5,347 nucleotides of DNA from Desulfurellales bacterium. GTDB lineage: Bacteria; Campylobacterota_A; Desulfurellia; Desulfurellales; Hippeaceae. The notes beneath the pieces are model-generated. The model was not told the origin of the DNA. It did not search any database and saw nothing but the letters and a program-made list of their open reading frames with translations. The DNA lies in NCBI GenBank assembly GCA_027074255.1, contig JALTDI010000274.1, positions 1-5,347 of the forward strand, given 5' to 3'. Below, in pieces: positions 1 to 5,347 of the stretch (position 1 is its first letter; every line of letters starts with the position of its first letter). Both the position numbers and the translations under genes were made by a program.

Positions 1-1149
1 GGGATATTCGGCATAGGTCTATCTCGCGAAATTGAGGGTTTGTTTAAAAAAGCCATAGAACTTATAAACGAATCTGACGCATTTATCGTGAGTGTTGATA
101 TACCCTCAGGCATAAAAGCCGATACGGGCAAAATAATGGGCATTGCCGTCGAAGCTGACTTAACACCCACATTTGCTCTTGCCAAGCCGGGGCATTTTTT
201 ATATCCGGGCAGGGAATTTTCAGGAGAAGTTGAAGTCGTGGACATAACAACACCTAAGTATATTATTGACGAATTCGATGCAGATTTTTATTCCATAGAC
301 AAAAACGACGTAATCATACGCCTGAAAGAACAAAATTCTCACAAAGGTATGTACGGTCATCTCGCCGTTGTGGGCGGCTCGACTGGAAAATCAGGAGCCA
401 TCATTATGGCATCAAAAGCTGCTATAAGGGCAGGCGCAGGATTGGTAAGTGCTGTGATTCCCGATACTATAAATACGGCATTTGAGTCTAACATACTTGA
501 AGCTATGAGTTTTCCTGTTGAATCCGACGATGGAATGTTCGGCGAAAAATCGCTTGATACAATAGTGGAGTTTTCCGAAGCTAAGGATGCAGCTGTATTC
601 GGCATGGGTCTCGGCGTAAACGAAGCAACGGAAAAATTAACAAAATATATGCTCAAAATAGGAAAACCGCTGCTAATCGACGCAGACGGTATAAATTGCC
701 TTGCAAAAAACGTGGAGTTATTAAAGGCGAGAAAATACCCTACGATTCTAACGCCGCACCCAAAGGAGTTTTCAAGACTCATAAACCTGCCGGTAAAAGA
801 GATAATGAACAACAGGCTTGAGATTATAAAGGAATTTGCTATTGAATATAACGTTATTTTGGTCTTAAAAACGGCCGATACAACGATAACAACACCCGAG
901 GGTAAAACATTTATAAATACCACAGGAAACCCTGGGCTTTCAACGGGAGGAAGCGGCGATGTTTTAAGCGGCATTATAGGCTCATTCTTAGCACAGGGGT
1001 ATGATACTGTTCAAGCTGCTGTTAACGGCGTATTTCTTCACGGACTTTCGGCGGATATCGCATATAACGACGGACTAAGTTATGAAAGTATAACGCCGTC
1101 TGATGTTATTGAATATATAAACGAGGCAATAGTTGAAATAACAGGATAG
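1..1149 (+). CDS. nnr: Bifunctional NAD(P)HX epimerase / ADP-dependent NAD(P)HX dehydratase, 5' end missing
   Basis: This cytoplasmic metabolite-repair enzyme reconverts hydrated NADH/NADPH (NAD(P)HX): the N-terminal NnrE (YjeF_N) domain epimerises the R and S forms and the C-terminal NnrD domain dehydrates the S form using ADP. Reading frame 1 is open from the first base, and codons 1-13 (GIFGIGLSREIEG) match the conserved NnrE core, so the gene starts upstream and the TTG at 40 is not its start. Numbering visible residues from base 1, NnrE shows VDIPSG at 32-37, with the Asp expected at the K+ site. NnrD covers about 95-382, with KGMYGHLAVVGGS (115-127), GMGLG (201-205), DADG (227-230), TPHPKEF (251-257) and the nucleotide-site GNPGLSTGGSGD, whose Asp320 is the expected catalytic base. 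Of a usual ~500 residues, 382 are visible; about 120 are missing. The TAG stop lies 3 bp from the stop of the convergent cyclase gene. Family assignment is secure. Confidence 0.96.
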   Translation, partial: GIFGIGLSREIEGLFKKAIELINESDAFIVSVDIPSGIKADTGKIMGIAVEADLTPTFALAKPGHFLYPGREFSGEVEVVDITTPKYIIDEFDADFYSIDKNDVIIRLKEQNSHKGMYGHLAVVGGSTGKSGAIIMASKAAIRAGAGLVSAVIPDTINTAFESNILEAMSFPVESDDGMFGEKSLDTIVEFSEAKDAAVFGMGLGVNEATEKLTKYMLKIGKPLLIDADGINCLAKNVELLKARKYPTILTPHPKEFSRLINLPVKEIMNNRLEIIKEFAIEYNVILVLKTADTTITTPEGKTFINTTGNPGLSTGGSGDVLSGIIGSFLAQGYDTVQAAVNGVFLHGLSADIAYNDGLSYESITPSDVIEYINEAIVEITG

Positions 1150-1152
1150 AGT

Positions 1153-2448
1153 CTATTTGTTAAAAGCAGCGATACCTCTTTCTTTGTCATAATAGCATAC
1201 TCTGTTTCTACCTGACTCTTTTGCCTCATAAAGGGCATCGTCCGCTCTCTTTATAAAGGTATCTATATTGTCACCGCCCTGCATAGATGATACACCTATC
1301 GAGATTGTTATGCTTATTTCTTGATTGTCGATTTTTATTGTTTCCTTCTCAACGTTTTTTCTTATCTTTTCAGCGGCAATCGATGCATTGTTAATGTCGG
1401 TATGAGGCAAAATTACACAAAATTCTTCTCCCCCGAATCTCCCGGATATATCGGAGTTTCTTATCGACGAAACCAATGTATGAGCCAAGCTTTTTAACAC
1501 CTCATCACCCATAAAATGTCCGTATGTATCATTAACAGTCTTAAAATGGTCTATATCTATCATTAAAAAAGACAGCTTATTTTTATATCTGAGAGAGGAA
1601 GAAAAAAGGTGATTAAGCATTCTGAACAGCGTCCTTCTATTGTAAAGTTTTGTCAAATAATCAAGTTCGGATTCTTCTTTAAATTTCCTGACCAGTTTGC
1701 CTCTCTTTATTCCAGCCATTATCCTTGCAGAAAACTCAATTATATTATACGGCTTGGATATGAAATCATCCACTCCGCTTTCAAAAGCCTCTTTCATCAT
1801 TTCCGTTCTAACCCTATCCGAAGCCGCAGTGATTCCTATAATAGGTATATATCCGTAACGAGAATCCTTCTTCAGCGCCTTTGCAATCTGAAACCCACTC
1901 GCACCGGATAGGTGCAAATCCAATAAGATTGTATCAACCGTCTCTCCCTTTAATAATGTCTCTATGGCTTCTTCTCCGCTGTAAACGCTTATAGGTTTTA
2001 TGTGCTTCAAATTGAGCTGCTGCGATATGGTATGATTTTGAAGCTTTGAATCCTCAACAACAAGGACAACACCCTTATTTATGTTGCCCTTAAAAAAACT
2101 GTTTAGATATTTGAGCAAATCTCCTGATTTAAACGGTTTTTTCATATAATCAAACACGCCCAAATCAAACGCCAGACCCTTAAAGTAGTCATCGTCGCTC
2201 GCCGTTAATATAACAGACGGCAGACGTTCAAGCTCTAAGTCTCCCTTCATTTTCCTGATAAGCTCCCACCCGTTCATGTTGGGCATTTCGCCGTCTATCA
2301 CGGCAAAATCAAAATCTTTATCGTGCTTTAAAAACTCATAGGCTGCCAGCCCATCTGTAAATATCTCCATTTCATAAAAGCCCTCAAGCTCTCTTTTGAT
2401 AAATTTTCTGACAAAATCACTATCATCACAGACAAGAATTCTTTTCAT
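1153..2448 (-). CDS. PleD-type response regulator diguanylate cyclase (REC-REC-GGDEF)
   Basis: This 431-residue cytoplasmic protein should make cyclic di-GMP from two GTP when its receivers are phosphorylated. REC1 (about 3-118) has the acidic pair D8/D9, phosphoacceptor D52, T82 and K104. REC2 (about 126-247) has E132/D133, D177, T207 and K232. The GGDEF domain (about 257-420) begins with the DYLTKLYNRR linker motif, has D298 in MIDID as metal ligand, N306 and D315 for guanine contact, and the signature GGEEF at 339-343. R330-N-S-D333 forms an RxxD inhibitory site at the same offset as in Caulobacter PleD, so product feedback inhibition is expected. There is no membrane segment or signal peptide. 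The ATG lies 2 bp after the hemB stop, with a GGAG Shine-Dalgarno 7 nt upstream inside the hemB end, so the gene is very likely co-transcribed with and downstream of hemB. No cognate histidine kinase is in view, so the input signal is unknown. The architecture is that of pleD, but orthology is not shown. Confidence 0.96.
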   Translation of the reverse strand: MKRILVCDDSDFVRKFIKRELEGFYEMEIFTDGLAAYEFLKHDKDFDFAVIDGEMPNMNGWELIRKMKGDLELERLPSVILTASDDDYFKGLAFDLGVFDYMKKPFKSGDLLKYLNSFFKGNINKGVVLVVEDSKLQNHTISQQLNLKHIKPISVYSGEEAIETLLKGETVDTILLDLHLSGASGFQIAKALKKDSRYGYIPIIGITAASDRVRTEMMKEAFESGVDDFISKPYNIIEFSARIMAGIKRGKLVRKFKEESELDYLTKLYNRRTLFRMLNHLFSSSLRYKNKLSFLMIDIDHFKTVNDTYGHFMGDEVLKSLAHTLVSSIRNSDISGRFGGEEFCVILPHTDINNASIAAEKIRKNVEKETIKIDNQEISITISIGVSSMQGGDNIDTFIKRADDALYEAKESGRNRVCYYDKERGIAAFNK

Positions 2449-2450
2449 AT

Positions 2451-3431
2451 CTATGCTCCGATCATTCTCGCAATGTCTTTTGCGAAATAGGTTAAAATTA
2501 TATCCGCCCCTGCCCTTTTAATTGAGGTCAGCATCTCGACCATCAAAGGTTTTTCATCAATCCACCCCATTTTTGCTGCAGCCTTTACCATGGAATATTC
2601 GCCGCTCACATTATAGGCCGCGAGAGGCATATACGGAAATTCATTTTTTACCCTCTCTATAACATCGAGATAGGACAAAGCGGGTTTAACCATTAAATAG
2701 TCAGCCCCCTCTTCAATATCAAGCATACACTCCTTTATGGCTTCATCTGAATTCCTATAATCCATTTGATAGCTTTTTCTGTCGCCGAAAGCCGGAGCGG
2801 ATTGTGCAGCGTCTCTAAAAGGGCCGTAATATGCAGACGAATATTTGACCGAGTAGGACATTATCGCTTTATCGGAGAAACCGTTTTCATCCAGCGACTC
2901 CCTTATGGCTTTGACCATACCGTCAATCATACCGCTTGGGGCTATTATATCTGCCCCCATCTTGGCATAAACATAGGCCTCTTCTTTCAGCATTTCAAGC
3001 GTCGGGTCATTGAGCAGCTCACCCTCTTTGTTCAATATACCGCAGTGGCCGTGCGACGTATATTCGCAGAAGCAGGCATCGGCTATAACTACAAGCTCGG
3101 GTAGGGCTGATTTCATTTCATTTATAGCCCTTGCTATTACGCCGCTTTCGCTGTAAGCCTCGCTGCCCTTATCGTCTTTGTGCTCGGGTATTCCAAAGAG
3201 TATAACGGACTTGACGCCGAGACCGTATGCATCTTTGGCTTCTTTTATGGCTTCATCTATGGATAATTGGTATATGCCGGGCATAGAGTTTATGGGGTTT
3301 TTTATGTTTTTGCCCTCTCTGACAAATATGGGATAAACAAAATCGTCTGTTCGCAGCATGGTTTGTGCAACCATATCTCTTATATTTTTACTTCTTCTTA
3401 GTCTTCTCGCTCTCATTTCGGGAAATTTCAT
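2451..3431 (-). CDS. hemB: Porphobilinogen synthase (delta-aminolevulinic acid dehydratase)
   Basis: This enzyme condenses two 5-aminolevulinate molecules to porphobilinogen, the second common step of tetrapyrrole (haem, sirohaem, corrinoid) synthesis, in the cytoplasm and normally as an octamer. The 326-residue protein has the usual family length and is complete. The N-terminal arm reads RARRLRRS (7-14), as in most bacterial HemB. The two Schiff-base lysines are visible: K196 in MSYSVKYSSAYYGPFRDA and K249 in LMVKP. The active-site zinc cysteines are present as C120, C122 and C130 in DACFCEYTSHGHCGIL, so this is a zinc-dependent type rather than the Asp-rich, magnesium-only type. The ATG is supported by an AAGGAGG Shine-Dalgarno 7 nt upstream and a candidate promoter just beyond. 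It is the first gene of a minus-strand unit, with the cyclase gene 2 bp downstream. No other haem gene is in the window. The assignment is certain from the motifs. Confidence 0.98.
   Translation of the reverse strand: MKFPEMRARRLRRSKNIRDMVAQTMLRTDDFVYPIFVREGKNIKNPINSMPGIYQLSIDEAIKEAKDAYGLGVKSVILFGIPEHKDDKGSEAYSESGVIARAINEMKSALPELVVIADACFCEYTSHGHCGILNKEGELLNDPTLEMLKEEAYVYAKMGADIIAPSGMIDGMVKAIRESLDENGFSDKAIMSYSVKYSSAYYGPFRDAAQSAPAFGDRKSYQMDYRNSDEAIKECMLDIEEGADYLMVKPALSYLDVIERVKNEFPYMPLAAYNVSGEYSMVKAAAKMGWIDEKPLMVEMLTSIKRAGADIILTYFAKDIARMIGA
2456..2459 (-). promoter_or_regulatory. Shine-Dalgarno of the diguanylate cyclase gene, inside hemB
   Basis: On the minus strand GGAG lies 7 nt before the cyclase ATG (2448-2446) and within the last codons of hemB (the Gly-Ala codons before TAG). 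It fixes the cyclase start and supports translation directly behind hemB on one mRNA. Confidence 0.7.
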
Positions 3432-3438
3432 ACAGCAC

Positions 3439-3445
3439 CCTCCTT
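3439..3445 (-). promoter_or_regulatory. Strong Shine-Dalgarno of hemB
   Basis: The minus strand reads AAGGAGG, a full match to the anti-Shine-Dalgarno core, followed by a 7-nt spacer and the hemB ATG at 3431-3429. It decides the hemB start and contrasts with the absence of any such site before the divergent cupin gene. Confidence 0.85.
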
Positions 3446-3453
3446 TTTAAGAA

Positions 3454-3481
3454 AGAATATAAAATATGCACCCTTTGTCAA
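3454..3481 (-). promoter_or_regulatory. Candidate sigma70-type promoter of hemB and the cyclase
   Basis: The minus strand has a perfect -35 TTGACA (3481-3476), a 16-nt spacer and a -10 TATTCT (3459-3454), which matches TATAAT at 4 of 6 positions. Transcription would begin near 3447-3448, giving a leader of about 16 nt that starts just before the Shine-Dalgarno. A TATATT also lies in this stretch, but its spacer of 14 nt is too short. This is sequence matching only; start sites were not measured. Confidence 0.5.
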
Positions 3482-3501
3482 TAACTAATATTTACTTTCA
3501 A
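3475..3501. promoter_or_regulatory. Imperfect 27-bp dyad between the divergent promoters, possible operator
   Basis: The half-sites TTGTCAATAACTA and TATTTACTTTCAA flank a single central base (3488) and match as inverted repeats at 9 of 13 positions, including the outer TTG/CAA. The dyad covers both candidate -35 hexamers (3476-3481 and 3491-3496). That is where a repressor or activator could act on both directions at once. The region is AT-rich, so chance symmetry is a real possibility. I do not recognise it as the site of a specific regulator. Confidence 0.25.
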
Positions 3502-3519
3502 TGTTCCTTTGTGTAAAAT
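3491..3519 (+). promoter_or_regulatory. Candidate sigma70-type promoter of the cupin-uvrC unit
   Basis: The + strand reads TTTACT (3491-3496, 4 of 6 matches to TTGACA), a 17-nt spacer and TAAAAT (3514-3519, 5 of 6 matches to TATAAT). The hexamer ends 6 bases before the cupin ATG at 3526, so the predicted transcription start falls at or within a base or two of the start codon. The spacing is ideal, but the AT-rich context makes chance matches likely enough that confidence stays moderate. Confidence 0.42.
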
Positions 3520-3525
3520 AATAAT

Positions 3526-3834
3526 ATGAAAAACAATATAATGCAAGACTTAGAGCCATCTGCATCAGAAGAGATACTCAAAACAATCTATTCCAACAAA
3601 AACATAAAAATAGAGCGTATTGTATCGAACGGGCAGATATCGCCTCAGGGATTTTGGTATGATCAGGAAGAATATGAATTTGTGCTGCTTGTTGAGGGAA
3701 ACGCTGTGATTGAGTTTGAAAACTATAAGGTGTCCCTCAAAAAGAATGATTTTATAATGATAGAACCGCACAAAAAACATCGGATAACATACACCTCAAA
3801 ACCGGCTTATTGGCTTTGTGTATTCTTTAAATGA
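3526..3834 (+). CDS. Small single-domain cupin protein, function unknown
   Basis: This 102-residue soluble protein has no signal peptide or membrane segment. From about residue 28 to the end it reads as one small beta-barrel of the cupin superfamily: RIVSNGQISPQGFWYDQEEYEFVLLVEG would be cupin motif 1 (through G58), and the stretch with N74-D75 and P81-H82...H85 is motif 2. Motif 1 lacks the usual HxH metal ligands; acidic and Gln residues 46-51 stand there instead, while His85 of motif 2 remains. Metal binding is therefore uncertain and no reaction can be assigned. No Shine-Dalgarno precedes either in-frame ATG (3526 or 3541). The first is taken because it lies at the predicted transcription start, which would make the mRNA leaderless. 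The TGA stop overlaps the uvrC ATG in ATGA, so the two are probably co-transcribed and coupled. It could be a stand-alone sensory or binding cupin, but that is a guess. Confidence 0.85.
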   Translation: MKNNIMQDLEPSASEEILKTIYSNKNIKIERIVSNGQISPQGFWYDQEEYEFVLLVEGNAVIEFENYKVSLKKNDFIMIEPHKKHRITYTSKPAYWLCVFFK

Positions 3835-5347
3835 GCGGAATAATCGACATATTTTCAGATAAAAACCTGATAAGCGATATACCGCAGGAGCCGGGAGTAT
3901 ATATAATCCGCTCCTTTGAAGATGAAATACTATACATAGGAAAAGCAAAAAACTTAAAAAAAAGAATAAAAAACTATCTGTCGATAGAAAGATTGGACAT
4001 TTTCAAATCATCCATGGTGAAAGAGGCAAAATCCATAGAGACGATTGTCACATCAAGCGAATTGGAGGCTCTCCTGCTTGAGTCAAATCTAATAAAAGAA
4101 TATCGGCCTCCTTATAACGTTATTCTAAGGGACGACAAAAGCTATCCTTATCTGCGTATCAGTTTCGGCGAAAAATTCCCTCGTCTGTTTGTGTCAAGGA
4201 GAATTAAAAACAAAAAAGATTTCTACTTCGGCCCGGTTACACCCGCCGATAAGCTGAAAAAACTGATAAAGCTGCTCAAATCCTCATACAAAATAGCTCA
4301 AAAAAACGACAAAAGCTGTCAGGGAGCTGCCGCGCCCTGTATCTATTATCAAATGGGAAAATGCTCAGCCCCATGCACAGGATATATAGAAAGAAAAGAA
4401 TATCTAAAAATGATTGACGAGATAAAAAATATTCTTACTAATCCCAGACCTTTAAAGATTAAACTTAAAAAAGAGCTTGACGTAAGCATAAAAAACGAAG
4501 ATTTTGAAAAAGCAATAGAGATAAGAGACAGATTAAAAGCTATGGAAATATTGGAAAACAAACAAAACGTGAGCGACGTGGAAGGGAATTTTATCGATGT
4601 AATTGCCTTTAAAACGAAAGACATCGTTGTATGCGCATATATCATTAATATACGTTTCTCAAATATGGTCGGAAACAGGAGTTATTTCTTCTATGACAGC
4701 AAGTTCGACGCAGAGGAAAAGGAAAGCTTTATAATGCAGTACTATTCGTCGGGTCAGATAATACCCGATATGATTCTTGTTGACGGGATTAAAGATACGG
4801 ATGCATTATCGAAGGCAATTGGCGCATACGGAACAAAGCCGCATATAGCGACACCAAAAAAGGGACATAAAAAAGCATTATTGAATCTTGCTGAAAAAAA
4901 TGCCTCAATACTCATAGAAACACATTCCAAAAGCTTAAAAAACAACTTGGAAATGTTCAATAAACTGAAAGATTCTTTCGATATGGATAAAATGCCTTAT
5001 GCAATAGACGTAGCAGACATATCCCATACCGGGTTTGAAAATGTGGTTGGCGGTGTTATCAGATATTCGTTAAACGGATTTGAAAAAGATATGTACAGAA
5101 GATTCTCATTGAAGACCAAATTTGAGAAAGAAGCAATGGAAGAGGTGTTGAGAAGACATAAAAAACTGCTTCTCAACGGCAATAAAAAGCTGCCAGACAT
5201 CATTTTGGTTGACGGAGGAGCGATTCAGACAAACGCAGCAAATAAGGTATTTTACAATAACACCATAATCGGCATATCAAAGGAAAAGGCTGACGGCATT
5301 GCCATAAGAGATAAGGGTGACGTGGATGACAGGATATATTTTAACGG
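3831..5347 (+). CDS. uvrC: UvrABC excinuclease subunit C, 3' end beyond the window
   Basis: UvrC is the dual-incision nuclease of nucleotide excision repair; recruited by UvrB at a lesion, it cuts 3' and then 5' of the damage. The frame is open from the ATG at 3831 to the window end (505 codons; full proteins have about 600). The GIY-YIG domain (about 19-100) shows PGVY (21-24), YIGKAKNLKKR (35-45), catalytic Glu84 in ALLLESNLIKE and Asn96 in RPPYN. Four cysteines, C163, C170, C178 and C182, end in PCIYYQMGKCSAPCTG and fit the cluster reported to bind 4Fe-4S in E. coli UvrC. A UVR helix pair for UvrB binding lies at about 212-240. The RNase H-like nuclease domain follows, with D396 in DISH and D461 in ILVDGG. 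The C-terminal helix-hairpin-helix region and stop are not visible. The ATG overlaps the cupin TGA as ATGA and has no Shine-Dalgarno of its own, so translation probably depends on coupling to the cupin. Confidence 0.97.
   Translation, partial: MSGIIDIFSDKNLISDIPQEPGVYIIRSFEDEILYIGKAKNLKKRIKNYLSIERLDIFKSSMVKEAKSIETIVTSSELEALLLESNLIKEYRPPYNVILRDDKSYPYLRISFGEKFPRLFVSRRIKNKKDFYFGPVTPADKLKKLIKLLKSSYKIAQKNDKSCQGAAAPCIYYQMGKCSAPCTGYIERKEYLKMIDEIKNILTNPRPLKIKLKKELDVSIKNEDFEKAIEIRDRLKAMEILENKQNVSDVEGNFIDVIAFKTKDIVVCAYIINIRFSNMVGNRSYFFYDSKFDAEEKESFIMQYYSSGQIIPDMILVDGIKDTDALSKAIGAYGTKPHIATPKKGHKKALLNLAEKNASILIETHSKSLKNNLEMFNKLKDSFDMDKMPYAIDVADISHTGFENVVGGVIRYSLNGFEKDMYRRFSLKTKFEKEAMEEVLRRHKKLLLNGNKKLPDIILVDGGAIQTNAANKVFYNNTIIGISKEKADGIAIRDKGDVDDRIYFN

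Noticed and set aside
40..42. TTG at 40 as the start of the nnr gene
   Set aside because: The frame is open upstream to base 1, and those 13 codons match the conserved NnrE motif, so the true start is outside the window.
357..974. Antisense open frame of 205 codons opposite nnr
   Set aside because: It lies fully inside the well-supported NnrD coding region, its translation is low-complexity Ser/Pro/Ile-rich with no recognisable motif, and it is best explained as a codon-bias shadow.
1139..1162. Imperfect inverted repeat around the convergent stops that could be a bidirectional terminator
   Set aside because: The stem is AT-rich, needs two G-U pairs and a bulged base, and part of it is only the two facing TAG stops pairing. 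Neither strand has a U-run after it.
1609..1911. Plus-strand open frame of 100 codons opposite the cyclase gene
   Set aside because: It is the antisense of the receiver and GGDEF coding sequence, with no Shine-Dalgarno and no recognisable protein family.
2766..3104. Plus-strand open frame of 112 codons opposite hemB
   Set aside because: It is antisense to the catalytic core of HemB, and its translation carries no motif.
3956..3963. A8 homopolymer in the GIY-YIG part of uvrC as a phase-variation or slippage site
   Set aside because: The frame is intact and the protein matches the family on both sides. A short A-run in Lys-rich coding of an AT-rich genome is expected, and nothing shows that it is variable.
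4349..5203. Three minus-strand open frames (68-98 codons) at 4349-4645, 4754-4960 and 4997-5203
   Set aside because: All are antisense to uvrC, which is continuous in its own frame with every expected domain. Their hydrophobic, Phe/Ser-rich translations are what the reverse of AAA/GAA-rich coding gives.
1..5347. A novel multi-gene system, mobile element or CRISPR array
   Set aside because: All long coding regions belong to known families (NAD(P)HX repair, GGDEF signalling, HemB, cupin, UvrC). The only stretch without a gene is 94 bp, and no direct repeats, transposase, integrase or tRNA was seen on either strand.

Overview
This window is bacterial chromosomal DNA with compact coding and low-to-moderate GC (roughly 40% by eye), AT-rich codon use and frequent ATA isoleucine codons. 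It holds five protein genes, two of them cut by the window edges. The genes are conserved housekeeping and signalling genes. I see no transposase, phage gene, CRISPR array, tRNA or rRNA. The phylum cannot be fixed from this piece; a Deferribacterota-like anaerobe is only a weak guess from the general flavour of the proteins.

Layout. On the + strand, bases 1-1149 are the 3' part of a fused NAD(P)HX epimerase/dehydratase (metabolite repair). It converges, with only 3 bp between stop codons, on a minus-strand pair. In transcription order that pair is hemB (3431-2451, porphobilinogen synthase) followed after 2 bp by a PleD-type diguanylate cyclase response regulator with two receiver domains and a GGDEF domain (2448-1153). 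A 94-bp intergenic region (3432-3525) holds back-to-back candidate promoters and an imperfect dyad. Reading rightward from it are a small cupin protein (3526-3834) and uvrC (3831 to the window end), which overlap by the 4 bases ATGA. uvrC runs off the window after 505 codons, about five sixths of a usual UvrC.

How the genes relate. hemB and the cyclase look like one transcript, which places a c-di-GMP signalling gene directly behind a haem/tetrapyrrole biosynthesis gene. The cupin and uvrC look like a second transcript with translational coupling. The cupin start lacks a Shine-Dalgarno sequence and sits where its predicted promoter would begin transcription, so its mRNA may be leaderless. I found no undescribed multi-gene system. 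The points worth a second look are the hemB-cyclase pairing, the divergent promoter region, the leaderless/coupled expression of cupin-uvrC, and some residue-level departures in the cupin and UvrC.
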